Source: CAVXHQ01 sp963789535 | GTDB taxonomy: Bacteria > Pseudomonadota > Alphaproteobacteria > Rhodobacterales > Rhodobacteraceae | Length of the DNA stretch: 64,000 nt | Assembly (NCBI GenBank): GCA_963789535.1 | Contig: CAWBKU010000005.1 | Span: 372,001-436,000, forward strand | Direction of reading: 5' to 3' | Shown here: positions 51,801 to 60,020 of the stretch, in pieces | Layout: the number at the start of each line of letters is the position of its first letter | Numbering within the stretch: position 1 is the stretch's first letter | Notes under the pieces: generated by a model | The model's database searches: none | What the model was told of the DNA's origin: nothing | Seen by the model: only the letters and a program-made list of their open reading frames with translations | Position numbers and translations under genes: made by a program

Positions 51801-53216
51801 ATTGTCGCTCGCCGAACGAGGGCCCACGTCTTCGGCAATCCTGGCAACGATTTCATGAAGGAGTTGCCGCCTCTCTTCCAGCGGGAGTCGAGAGGGATCT
51901 CCGCCTTCCGCGATAATTTCGGGACTGAGGGCAACCGCCCTCCGGCGGATATTTTCGTCGAGTAGGATCAGCCATGGCAGCACCGAGCGGAGGCGCGGCG
52001 CGATAAAAGTGTGGCCGTATTTCTGGCGGAAGATCAGGCTTTCAATTGCCCGCCGAGAATTTCCCGTTCGCAGCAGCTCGGCCAACCATTCCGCTGCCAG
52101 CAATTCTCGTACCTCGCGGTGACGAAAGCGAACCTTGCCGTAGATGACATCGTCGAATATTCCGCGCTCTAGGAGAGCGTGGACGTCATCGGGTTGCCAG
52201 ACGCCGAGAACCGCAGCGGCGTCGACGCCGTCTTGGAGAGGTCGTTCGTCCGGCACTCGTATTCCGGACTTGCCCGAGAGAATGACCGCAGCAGCCAGAT
52301 GTCTCGCGCCTGCGCGAGCTCTTTCGTGATTTAGTGGCTGTTGCCTGTCCCGGTCGGGATTGATTTCCGCAAGCCGCTTGTCGATCCCGAAGCACAGGAA
52401 ATCGAAACGGCTACCGAGTTCGCCGTCTTGTTTCCATTTCTCGATGATGCTTTCGAGATCGAAGGGCCGCGCCGCAACCGCGAAGAGATTTCGTCGCTTG
52501 ATGTTCTCGACCAGCACATCCGCATCGGCAACGCCGCGCGCTTCGGCAAAGACGCGGATATCGGTTTCCGTAAGGTCATTTAGAACGTAGACGCGCAACT
52601 CGCCTTTCGCTTCCGGTGTCTCCTTAACCTGCTCAAGGCCCTCCTCAATGAGCTCTTCGACGTCGACCGCCTCCACGACCTTGGTCTGCTGCCTTGTATG
52701 GGGCAGGTGCTTTTGTACCATCACGCGATCGGTGTGGCTCCGCCAAGCGTACGGGCGACTGGATATCACGATTTGCGCCCGATGCTGCGCAACTTTTATT
52801 TCGCGGGCAAAGCGGCGGATCGCCTTCTCGAACATGCGCGGGTCGTCGAGGCGGGCCTCGTCGATGGAGTTGAGATAGAACCACGCTTCGTCAGACGATG
52901 ACAGCCAAGCCTCGAAAGCCTCTTCATCCCCGACCTCGAACGAGAGTTCGAAGTCTTCGTCAATGTCCTCGATGCGAATAAAGAATGCCGCGTCGCCAGC
53001 CTCGCATTTTTCTTCTGCACGGCGCTTCATCTCATGCGTTTTGCCGATCCCGGCTCCGGCGAGGATCACCGCTCGATGGCTGTTCTCGACGCCAGCCCAA
53101 TCGGTTGGCCCTCGCCCTTCGACAAAAGCCTGGATCTCGTAGTCTTCCGCATCTTTGTCCGTCGCGTGAAGAGGTGAAAAAGTTCGGTCGAGATGGACGT
53201 GATCATCAACGGTCAC
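48894..53216 (-). CDS. Large STAND-like P-loop NTPase with C-terminal PD-(D/E)XK nuclease-like motif
   Basis: 1440 residues from GTG 53216, six bases after GGAG; the frame is open 62 codons further upstream without a better start. Near the N-terminus there is a Walker A (GAGIGKT, residues 54-60) and a Walker B-like WFYLNSIDEA (112-121), with VISSRPYAW as a sensor-like strand, the pattern of NACHT/STAND ATPases. A helical, repeat-like middle of about 1000 residues follows. Near the C-terminus, RPDIWV (Asp1328) and PIELK (Glu1342, Lys1344), followed by LRNQLAGDYLRD, fit a PD-(D/E)XK nuclease core. Architecture and size are those of immune sensor proteins of the Avs/NACHT kind, though with the putative effector at the C-terminus. 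Function is inferred, not shown. Confidence 0.75.
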   Translation of the reverse strand: MTVDDHVHLDRTFSPLHATDKDAEDYEIQAFVEGRGPTDWAGVENSHRAVILAGAGIGKTHEMKRRAEEKCEAGDAAFFIRIEDIDEDFELSFEVGDEEAFEAWLSSSDEAWFYLNSIDEARLDDPRMFEKAIRRFAREIKVAQHRAQIVISSRPYAWRSHTDRVMVQKHLPHTRQQTKVVEAVDVEELIEEGLEQVKETPEAKGELRVYVLNDLTETDIRVFAEARGVADADVLVENIKRRNLFAVAARPFDLESIIEKWKQDGELGSRFDFLCFGIDKRLAEINPDRDRQQPLNHERARAGARHLAAAVILSGKSGIRVPDERPLQDGVDAAAVLGVWQPDDVHALLERGIFDDVIYGKVRFRHREVRELLAAEWLAELLRTGNSRRAIESLIFRQKYGHTFIAPRLRSVLPWLILLDENIRRRAVALSPEIIAEGGDPSRLPLEERRQLLHEIVARIAEDVGPRSASDNDAIERIAEGDLSDDVLRLTDEYRENDSALFFLGRLAWQGEMTACVRPMANIAVDSGRGRYARIAALRAVATAGTREDLDALWDRIIGDENPVDRHLAAEIASNASHDRASTNRVLAMIERLTPYERFQTTGLSSAIHRFLDGFDLEHADGQQELARLIEALNEILSRGPHLDGGGERISREQNWLLSAAAHGVERLVGARSPHALEDSTVAILHKVSSALFWHDVDLSDHAKRLQEAVPDWPDLNDAVFWSAISAERTRREETGGARLTDPFRALHYDCCRYRDADFDRVLSFILNREHDDDKLVAVTLAFRLVKDFELPDEALGRLRSLVEGNPSLAEHLESLINWKPTKQQRAMDERFAKARRKRERKSAVAAERRCRWIEELKANPNLVRRPKDVDPGQMTYNQLYLMEAAQNAESNRWRGDNWSSLTETFSENVAIAYRDAAIDHWRHYSPALASDGQDTTGVPSNLIFGLAGLEMEAGLVAEFPTQLSDEELRLAMRYVPWELNGFPTWLEKAYRDRPEIVSDAMLRELAWDLEREVAPRSYMLHDIVYYAPWLHADIAEWVIDWLEANNARDADVLRKAIFIANSTADSARLSALARAKLEVQSSIAEHAKWLAVWVDIDADEAIAHLEGWLGSLPAGEASTGAQHFITELLGSRRSENLGTGHESHRTPAHLKRLYILMNQHITVETDINRAGRGVYSPGLRDDAQDARDGLFKALCDIRGKETYLALWELAEDHPNESSRAWMLRLACERAEKDGDIEDWSDVQLREFDTDQLMTPATNAQLFSIVIQRVTDIRSWLEDGDDSPSRTWQRVEAETEMRNLITGRLNNLANGRYSCAQENEMPNAQRPDIWVQRPGLTSVPIELKLLDNGWSGPDLCERLRNQLAGDYLRDEGGGRGVMLLVWQGRAPERRWQIEGRLVELDGLEEALQEYWHSIAHDRPAVEVVKIVVIDLVRRGHRSNT

Positions 53217-53603
53217 AGTTCGCTCCAATTCACGGCAAAAGTGTTTTGAATGAAATATTTGCACTGGCCGACTGACGATTTCAAGAAACCTGTCCAGAGG
53301 TTTTCCGCACTCGTGCCCCCGCCAGTGTGCTTCGTAACGCGCCCCCGGCTGAACCGACCGGCATGCACGAACGGCAGCTTCGGCGAAGCCGCGCTGCGGC
53401 ATCCGCTATGCTTGGGAATGTCAGCTGAGGGCCGTTGACTTCCGCATGCATAAAGCAGTACCAAACAGGTCTGCATAGAGTACGGCATTGCTCTAGCTTC
53501 GGTGCAAAGTTCATCCGAGGTCCCGCGGTCTCCATTTGGACGACTTAGCCGGCAGCCCATTGAGGGCTCTGGGTAAGAGGCCAATATCAAGTAGGAGATC
53601 AAT

Positions 53604-53819
53604 ATGTTTCACATCAGGTCCACACATCACCCATCGGGACGCTACACCTGTATGGCGCGCCACGACAATGAGCGTACGTGGCAAGACCTACCAGGCAAAT
53701 TCCTCGGTAACACCAACAAGACAGAGTTCTACGAAGAGGTCAGTTTTCTTCTTAAAGTGCTGCGATCATCTGGCGATCTTGGCAGCTTTGATGATCTGGC
53801 ATCCACCCTCGCCAAGTAG
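53604..53819 (+). CDS. Small hypothetical protein
   Basis: 71 residues from ATG 53604 with an excellent AGGAG six bases upstream. MFHIRSTHHPSGRYTCMARH is followed by an acidic/hydrophobic C-terminal half. No family is recognised. It is divergent from the large STAND gene, 388 bases away, and is followed at once by a hairpin that could end transcription. It could be a small partner of the STAND protein or an unrelated orphan gene. Confidence 0.5.
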   Translation: MFHIRSTHHPSGRYTCMARHDNERTWQDLPGKFLGNTNKTEFYEEVSFLLKVLRSSGDLGSFDDLASTLAK

Positions 53820-53832
53820 ACAATTGAATAAA

Positions 53833-53863
53833 TCCGGGGCGGTTTTGAGGAAATCGCCCCGGA
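53833..53863 (+). terminator. Hairpin after small gene
   Basis: TCCGGGGCG and CGCCCCGGA form a perfect 9-bp stem that can extend through G-T and three T-A pairs to a GAGG loop. It starts 14 bases after the stop at 53819. There is no following T-run, so termination efficiency is uncertain. Confidence 0.5.
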
Positions 53864-54127
53864 ATACGATCCCGTTGAACGGCGGCTTAGCGATTTTCTG
53901 CAACGCGGCAAGCAGCGCTTGGACCAGTGGCAGCTTTGGGCCGTTCGTTCCCTGTCGATCAGTGGTTGAGGGGGCGTGCCTAAGCTGCGTCGAAAGATGA
54001 GTTTCGGTCACATCCAAGTGGCGTTGAGCAACCCCAGAGATGGGTAGAGGACGTGAGGCTCTAGCAAAGTGACAACTATATAGCCCGGCCCGAAATCTTG
54101 TCCAAGCATTTGATTGTCTTAAGGAAA

Positions 54128-54172
54128 TGGTGCCGCACGAGGGATTCGAACCCCCGACCCCGTCATTACGAA
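54128..54172 (-). other. tRNA-Thr(CGT) 3' fragment, probable attachment site
   Basis: Read on the minus strand, 45 bases match the second half of a tRNA: anticodon loop TTCGTAA, variable region, T-arm GGGGG-TTCGAAT-CCCTC, acceptor strand GTGCGGC, discriminator A and encoded CCA. The 5' half (acceptor 5' strand, D-arm, 5' anticodon stem) is absent: upstream bases do not pair. A tRNA 3' fragment starting at the anticodon loop is the usual footprint left by a tyrosine-recombinase element that integrated into a tRNA gene. Confidence 0.78.
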
Positions 54173-54303
54173 TTTTGGCGTCCACTTGTTGGACGACACC
54201 GCACCATGTCCCCCGATGCCCACTAACATACTACGATCACTTGCCTATTTCTGAGCCCGATCTTGGACGATGCCGGACCATGTTGGAGAACGTTTGACGT
54301 ACA

Positions 54304-54324
54304 TCCCCTACTAATCCCCTACTA
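54304..54324 (+). repeat. Direct repeat near the tRNA fragment
   Basis: TCCCCTACTA occurs at 54304-54313 and 54315-54324, an 11-bp period, about 130 bases inside the presumed island. Spaced at one helical turn next to an att site, it could be an arm-type integrase binding site. Confidence 0.45.
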
Positions 54325-54702
54325 GACGCGCGCGCCGGAGTGGACCCGTGTGCTGACCTTGCCAGCTCGCTGTCGGTTAACTTCCGTTCGAGCCACTACA
54401 TCATTGTATTCGTAAACTATCGAGCTTGAGCTGACGATTTCAGCCAAATCAATGGTCGCCAACACCGCAACAGCAAGCCTCTTCTGACGTAAACATCTCG
54501 TCAGTGGCGACTGATCAAGCGAAACGAATAGCGAACTACATCGTGCCCGTCTTCTGGCATTCCAACCATCCGCAAGCATAATCACGGCAAGCTCTAAAAC
54601 TTCAGTCCAGTAGTAGTCATATGAACCAAGCTGAGAATCAATGGCAGTGCGCGAAACAAGCATCTGAATAGACCCGGGAAATATCAGCTCCGCATCGAGC
54701 AT
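54322..54702 (-). CDS. Hypothetical protein
   Basis: 126 residues from ATG 54702 (MLDAELIFPGSIQMLVSRTA), no recognised family. GGGGA immediately precedes the start, closer than ideal. It lies 136 bases downstream of the nSTAND1 gene on the same strand and has a similar lower GC content, so it might be a third gene of that unit. Low confidence that it is expressed. Confidence 0.35.
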   Translation of the reverse strand: MLDAELIFPGSIQMLVSRTAIDSQLGSYDYYWTEVLELAVIMLADGWNARRRARCSSLFVSLDQSPLTRCLRQKRLAVAVLATIDLAEIVSSSSIVYEYNDVVARTEVNRQRAGKVSTRVHSGARV

Positions 54703-54838
54703 TCCCCAAACAGAGACAGAACCTTACAAAAATGATGCATTATATCAATATCTTCACCCATTGCAACGACTTTAGCCTTCAGACAGAAAGAGCTTCGGCG
54801 ATGTCACTAAGGCTTGAACTAGACCTCTCTATGGAGAA

Positions 54839-57800
54839 TCAGTTTCCAGCAATTAAGCCGGCCGAGCAAAAGGAGCCGTCGATGATAGAGCCGCTACTCG
54901 GTAATGCACCTGCGCCACAGTGAGATGATACTTCCAATCTAGCATCCGATACCGCCACACCAATACTTGGGAACGTAAGCCTCGCAAGCACGTTGCTTCC
55001 CAAATTTCCATCTGAGCCTTCGAACTGAATATAGATCGATCCATCCGGCGCAAAGGAAGAGAACCAGAAATCGTCACCGAGAACAGGTATTCGCTCGTAT
55101 ACTGTTCTTTGGTCGATATCCACTAGAGAATCTCCGGTCAGGACCATCGAACCAGAGATGTTTGATTCCAGTGAGCCTCGGCCACCAGGCACATTCCCCG
55201 CAATAAATCGAAGCTGAGAGCCATCTGGATTAGTAAAATCCCAGCGCATCAGACGTCCGTTAGTCTCCAAGAAGATCAAATCAGATCCTTGACCAAGAAA
55301 TGTGAATCGGTCGGCTAGGTAAGCTATGGGGATTGAATGCGACTTGTTTTCAAGAGTGTCGCGCAAAAAAATCGCCTCATCACTTGAATATGCAAATCGT
55401 GTTCCGTCAGGCGCAACTCTAACATGACGGTACCAGGGTCCTGCAAATGGAAACTCCAGATACTGCTCACCACCATCCGCATTAACCAATCTGGACCAGT
55501 CTCCAACATCTTCGAAATAGAAGCTTCCACTAGTTGTTTCGAAGACTTCACGTTCCGCAAACTGGGAAGCACTCGGTGCAATGTAGATCGGGGGCCCCAT
55601 TTCCGGACTGACTGAGTAGCCGTCTTGACGTAGATCAATCACAACTAGTTCACGAGACCTTTCCGGTTGTCCGTCAAATGGTTCAAGCAAGACAGCCACT
55701 CGGGTCTGCGATAGAGCTGCAACAGCAGAAATTCGGGCGCCAAGTCGTAACTCCTGTGTTGCGGGACCGCCGTAACTTCGTCGTGCGACAGTCAACCAAT
55801 CTTCATCAAAACCGACGATAAGATAATTATCGCTGAACGGATCAATAAAGATATCTACTCCGTCATAATTCTGATTAGTAAATTGGGAGGCAATACCCAC
55901 TAAACCGTCTTCATATTCGTCTCCCGACCAACCACCAGCTAAATACTCTGCGATTAAATAGGACACCCCGAGATTGACGACTTTATCACCACAGAAAACG
56001 TCAACTTGATCGGAGTTGCTATATATCTCGTTAGTCGATCTAATAACTTCTACCGAGAGGCGTCGCAAGCGATCGGTAATAGCATTGCCGTCTTTTCCAA
56101 ATCGGAATCGTCTTGAGTTGCAAAACTCCGCCAATTGTGAATCTCTAGTCAATTCATTTTCTGGTGCACCTGTCAATAGCTCTGCGCCATCAAATCCCAA
56201 TATGAACAATTCGCCATCTTGTTGCTGTCCAACCTGGAGGCCTTCCAGTACGTATTCATAACTAATTAGTTGATCATGAGATATCCCGCTATAGATATTT
56301 GTAACGCGTGTCCAATAGGGCTTCACCTCTTTAGGATCTTCGAATTCAATCAGTAATCCATTACTAGTGAGAAATGCCTCGTGATCTTCGTTGGACTGGC
56401 GAAATTGACGAATTGAGTATGAAAGGCCCATTGTCTCAACATCGTAGACCTCGATCATTGATTGGTTACGCAGTAATAGTAGTAGTCCTCCTCCATCAAC
56501 CTGCCTAACTAGATCAAGTGGTACTCCCGCGAACTGCCCCACGACTATAGGGCTGCCATCGGCCTGAACACGGAATAGGGTTTCACCTTCCAGATCGAAA
56601 TACCATATAGAATTCTCGACATTGAAGAATTGCAAATCCGTTGGTATCGCGAATTGCGTTTGGCGCTTTGCCTGTCTAATGGAGTTGAAGAGGGCGATTC
56701 GCATTCTCATATCATCCCGTGTATCAGTGATGTCCGAGAGGTCAGCTGCAGCAAGTAGTACCTGAAGTGATGCGTCTACGTCACCTAATTCTAATAATGC
56801 CTCTGCTTCAGATAGGAGCGATATGATTTGCAGTTCCGTCTTTTCATCCCTTTCTCGACCAAGTATGCTAAGATAGACAGTCGTGAGGATAACAAATAAC
56901 ATTGAAACCGCTATTAAGGAGACCCGGACTGCCCAATCTCGTACGCGATTTGCCTTGATGTAGGATAACGCCGTATAGCTAAAATCATGCGAAGCGGATT
57001 TGGTATTGAATGATTTATATTTCTTCCGCAGCAGTCCTCTTAAATTGAGATACGCGAAGCGTCTTCGACTATTCTCCCATTCCTTTGCATCGGCTTCGAG
57101 CCTATTTCTAAGTCGAAAGAATTCTTGACGTTCAGCGATCCAGCCGGAAAGAGTTTTCCAGTCGGCGAGAAGCGCTTCATGAGCAACCTCGGCCACGACT
57201 TCTGCTTCAGTGACATTTGTCGTCGCCGCACTTAGGACGACCAGCCGTTTATCTGGTTCAGCTAGTTTGCGTAGTAGATCGCGTGCTTGTGTGCCAAAAT
57301 CCGCAAAAGGCAGACGACGAGAGGTCGTCGAACCGGACTCCGAGATATTTGCTAGTCGTGGCAAAACTGTTTGTGCCAGGGTCCGTTCGTTATCACTAAG
57401 TTTGAAAAAGACGGCGTCTGCGTGCGCTCCAATGGCGCCCGCTAATCCATTCATCCCATCGTATGCTTCGACGGTGAGGCTGTTGCCAGCCCGATCGCGG
57501 TTTTGCCACAATTGCCTTAAGACGAACTGAAGATACGGAAGAGAGCCATGATCGCGGCCCTGACCCAAGTCCGCGATTAGGCGTGAGGTCAGAGCTTCCG
57601 GTACTCCTAAACCTACCTCTTCCGCCGGTCTTTCAATCGCTGATCGGATGCCGATTTCGCTCATTGGTTCAACGTAGTGAATACTCGGCTTCAGCCGACG
57701 GAAGAAGTCGGTGCTGAGCAACAGCAACTCTTTCATGAAGTCGATGCGCATTGTCACAAGGACCTTTGCTAGACCCCGCTCGGCTACGTCCAATAGCTCT

Positions 57801-58462
57801 CTAGCAAGAATGTCTCGCTCCTTGTCAATCTCGTGAGTGTAGAGCTCTTCCCACTGATCGACAAAGATGAGGACGTTGTGTTGTTTTCCTCCGGCCGTCG
57901 CAATGCCGCGTTGTGCGATTACCTCTAGATACTCTGACAGAACGCCTGGTTCATCTTGTAGGCTTAAGGCGTAGCTCTTGATCTCTCTTCGCTGGGCATC
58001 CAGGTCGTTGCCAGTGGCCAACACCCCGGAGAGCGACCTTGCCAGTTCATAAAGTGGCCTCTGACCCGGCTTAAATGCAAAAATGTCCCACGCTTCGAAC
58101 TCACGACCTGCCAAGGCAGGAATCAGTCCAGCATGGACAAGGGAGGACTTTCCAGCTCCTGATGCCGCAATGACGCCACAAACATTATGCTTAGCCAGTT
58201 TTTGCTCTAACGCTTCGATATCGCCATTTCGGCCCGCAAAGAATTTGGCCTCCGAAACTCGAAAGGTTTCCAGTCCCGGATAGGGACATATTGATGGGTC
58301 CGAGGAGACCCGCGCGGAGACATCGGCACCGTCGCGGGTGACGTACTGATAGACAGTGACGCTCGCGTATGCCGCCGCGTTTATCGCCAATGAACCAGAG
58401 CCTTCTGCGACTGCTGATTGTGCTACTGATGACTGCTCATCGTTCCCCGTCAATTCGCTCAC
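54839..58462 (-). CDS. nSTAND1-type NTPase with transmembrane helix and propeller-like C-terminus
   Basis: 1207 residues from GTG 58462. After a short Ser/Ala-rich N-terminus, CPYPGLETFRVSEAKFFAGR (59-78) opens the nSTAND1 domain; Walker A is ASGAGKSS (100-107) and Walker B VLIFVDQWEELYT (197-209), followed by the conserved VAHEALLADWKTLSGWIAE near 426-444. A hydrophobic segment at about 513-534 is a transmembrane helix. The remaining 670 residues are beta-rich with repeated aromatic/Asp-Gly words, compatible with a degenerate WD40-like propeller. The GTG overlaps the stop of an upstream HTH-like gene. Lower GC than the catabolic region points to transfer. Similar proteins are predicted sensors of stress or infection. 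Confidence 0.85.
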   Translation of the reverse strand: MSELTGNDEQSSVAQSAVAEGSGSLAINAAAYASVTVYQYVTRDGADVSARVSSDPSICPYPGLETFRVSEAKFFAGRNGDIEALEQKLAKHNVCGVIAASGAGKSSLVHAGLIPALAGREFEAWDIFAFKPGQRPLYELARSLSGVLATGNDLDAQRREIKSYALSLQDEPGVLSEYLEVIAQRGIATAGGKQHNVLIFVDQWEELYTHEIDKERDILARELLDVAERGLAKVLVTMRIDFMKELLLLSTDFFRRLKPSIHYVEPMSEIGIRSAIERPAEEVGLGVPEALTSRLIADLGQGRDHGSLPYLQFVLRQLWQNRDRAGNSLTVEAYDGMNGLAGAIGAHADAVFFKLSDNERTLAQTVLPRLANISESGSTTSRRLPFADFGTQARDLLRKLAEPDKRLVVLSAATTNVTEAEVVAEVAHEALLADWKTLSGWIAERQEFFRLRNRLEADAKEWENSRRRFAYLNLRGLLRKKYKSFNTKSASHDFSYTALSYIKANRVRDWAVRVSLIAVSMLFVILTTVYLSILGRERDEKTELQIISLLSEAEALLELGDVDASLQVLLAAADLSDITDTRDDMRMRIALFNSIRQAKRQTQFAIPTDLQFFNVENSIWYFDLEGETLFRVQADGSPIVVGQFAGVPLDLVRQVDGGGLLLLLRNQSMIEVYDVETMGLSYSIRQFRQSNEDHEAFLTSNGLLIEFEDPKEVKPYWTRVTNIYSGISHDQLISYEYVLEGLQVGQQQDGELFILGFDGAELLTGAPENELTRDSQLAEFCNSRRFRFGKDGNAITDRLRRLSVEVIRSTNEIYSNSDQVDVFCGDKVVNLGVSYLIAEYLAGGWSGDEYEDGLVGIASQFTNQNYDGVDIFIDPFSDNYLIVGFDEDWLTVARRSYGGPATQELRLGARISAVAALSQTRVAVLLEPFDGQPERSRELVVIDLRQDGYSVSPEMGPPIYIAPSASQFAEREVFETTSGSFYFEDVGDWSRLVNADGGEQYLEFPFAGPWYRHVRVAPDGTRFAYSSDEAIFLRDTLENKSHSIPIAYLADRFTFLGQGSDLIFLETNGRLMRWDFTNPDGSQLRFIAGNVPGGRGSLESNISGSMVLTGDSLVDIDQRTVYERIPVLGDDFWFSSFAPDGSIYIQFEGSDGNLGSNVLARLTFPSIGVAVSDARLEVSSHCGAGALPSSGSIIDGSFCSAGLIAGN

Positions 58463-58845
58463 TCCTTAAGCGGGAAGCCAATATTGATGCTTACGGTTGC
58501 ACCTTCTTCGGCATTTACAGCGGGTGCGTTTGGCTTAGACTTTGCTATCATCTTCTTCTTAATCCAGACACTGCCAGTAACTGCCTTCTCTTGATCGTCA
58601 GACTCCGTCAGCACAATTTCCGAGAACTCTACGCCCAACACCTTTGCAAGAGACTTCAGAAATGACTTATCGACGCGGGCCTTATTGCGAGCGCGGTTCA
58701 ACGTCCGCTCCTCTATTGGGATGAAGCCGACGCCAAGATCGTCCGTTCGGCGACAAACCTCTGCATAAGTAATTCGCCTCCCCTCACTCTGTGCGAGTTC
58801 AGCTATCAGTTTATCGATCTTCTCGCCATCAGCTCGCTGCGGCAT
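58459..58845 (-). CDS. Small HTH-like protein coupled to nSTAND1
   Basis: 128 residues from ATG 58845, nine bases after AGGAGG. Residues about 5-70 look like an XRE-type helix-turn-helix (KIDKLIAELAQSEGRRITYA, EERTLNRARNKARVDKSFLK, SLAKVLGVEF). A charged linker leads to a beta-strand tail (GATVSINIGFPLKE). The stop TGA is inside the GTGA that starts the nSTAND1 gene, so the two proteins are made together. It could be the repressor of the unit or an adaptor between a trigger and the NTPase. Confidence 0.7.
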   Translation of the reverse strand: MPQRADGEKIDKLIAELAQSEGRRITYAEVCRRTDDLGVGFIPIEERTLNRARNKARVDKSFLKSLAKVLGVEFSEIVLTESDDQEKAVTGSVWIKKKMIAKSKPNAPAVNAEEGATVSINIGFPLKE

Positions 58846-59104
58846 CAGATTTTGCCTCCTTATGACTATAAATCTTAGGCTAACGCAGGCGCCCTTTCGA
58901 CTCAATCGGGCGGTGACCCAGCGCAACGTCGGTCACATCTGACAGCATTCGGCGCCGCTACTGCTGAACCCAAGTCAGCCACAACCTTATCCGTACAGAT
59001 TCATATAGTTACCTGCAGAGCATCGGCGCCGATCGGTAGCCTAAAGTGCCGACTAAAGCCTCAGCAAGGTCCTGTCATCGCAACTCGGATAAGGAACCGA
59101 AAAG

Positions 59105-59809
59105 ATGACACCGACCAGCACTTGCCGCCTTCGGGTAGCCTCAGGCGTCGCCGTAATGGCTCTTGCCTTGACAGCTTGCAACCAAGCTTCCGCACCAGTT
59201 GCAGACGTCAATAATACCGAGCTCGTCGGTTTTGTGCAGGCATCGCAAGCCAATATTGATCCATATGCAACCATCTACGCATTGAAAGGCGCGGCGTACC
59301 GTACGGTGGTTGACCACTCTCATTACACTACACCGATCCTCCAGAATGGACAGCCACGAGGCAACTCCCGCATCTGGGGGGACGCCAGCATCGACGTTCA
59401 AAGGGCCAGCATCGAAGCAATCCGCGATGCGGCGCAGTCTGCCGGGATGAACATTGATCAGGAGGCCATGGTTCTAGCGATTGCTTACGTGGAATCAGGC
59501 TTTAACCCAGATGCGGCTGCCGGAACGACGAGCGCGCAAGGGCTGGGGCAGTTCATCCGCAGTACCGGAGCGGCCTACGGACTGACTGATGCGAACCGCT
59601 GGGATGTGAATGAACAGGCACGTGCACTTGTCGCGCACACTCTTGATAACTACGAGGCAGCGCAGGTAGCGGGGCTCAGCGAAGAGTATGTTTATGCTCG
59701 CCATCATGATGGCAGCTTTTCTAACAACTACGGCGGCGTTGACCTTGCGCTTAACCGCGTCCTCCCCAGATTCCAGGAGATTCGCGCACTTCTTGAGTTC
59801 TTTGAATAG
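59105..59809 (+). CDS. Lipoprotein with lytic transglycosylase (SLT) domain
   Basis: 234 residues from ATG 59105 with AAGGAAC upstream. The signal peptide ends in a lipobox (ALALTAC), so the protein should be lipid-anchored facing the periplasm. The SLT core has the catalytic Glu in AIAYVESGFNPDAAAG and the following SAQGLGQFIRSTGAAYGL; a region like YVYARHHDGSF comes later. Such small transglycosylases open peptidoglycan for secretion, conjugation or phage entry. No conjugation genes are adjacent, so its job here is open. Confidence 0.85.
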   Translation: MTPTSTCRLRVASGVAVMALALTACNQASAPVADVNNTELVGFVQASQANIDPYATIYALKGAAYRTVVDHSHYTTPILQNGQPRGNSRIWGDASIDVQRASIEAIRDAAQSAGMNIDQEAMVLAIAYVESGFNPDAAAGTTSAQGLGQFIRSTGAAYGLTDANRWDVNEQARALVAHTLDNYEAAQVAGLSEEYVYARHHDGSFSNNYGGVDLALNRVLPRFQEIRALLEFFE

Positions 59810-60020
59810 CGTTTCCTGGAAGTCGTAATAGAAAATTCGACCTCCAGTTGCCATCTCTGATCAGAGAACAGATTGAACGGTCGGCATTTAGACAGTACAT
59901 TATTCGGAAATTTAGTATATCATGCTGACGCATTCATTGCGCCTCAACATGACCATCCACCGTTTTGGATCACATTAAGGGATCAATAAATTGGGATCAT
60001 AACTACTAGACTATCATTCT

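Noticed and set aside
53766..54185. Minus-strand frame of about 139 codons running through the tRNA fragment
   Set aside because: Its N-terminus is a translation of the tRNA 3' half (GVGGSNPSCGT), a well-known false gene pattern, and the rest has no domain or ribosome site.
54128..54205. Intact tRNA gene
   Set aside because: Only the half from the anticodon loop to CCA is present; the bases where the 5' acceptor strand, D-arm and 5' anticodon stem should be do not pair.
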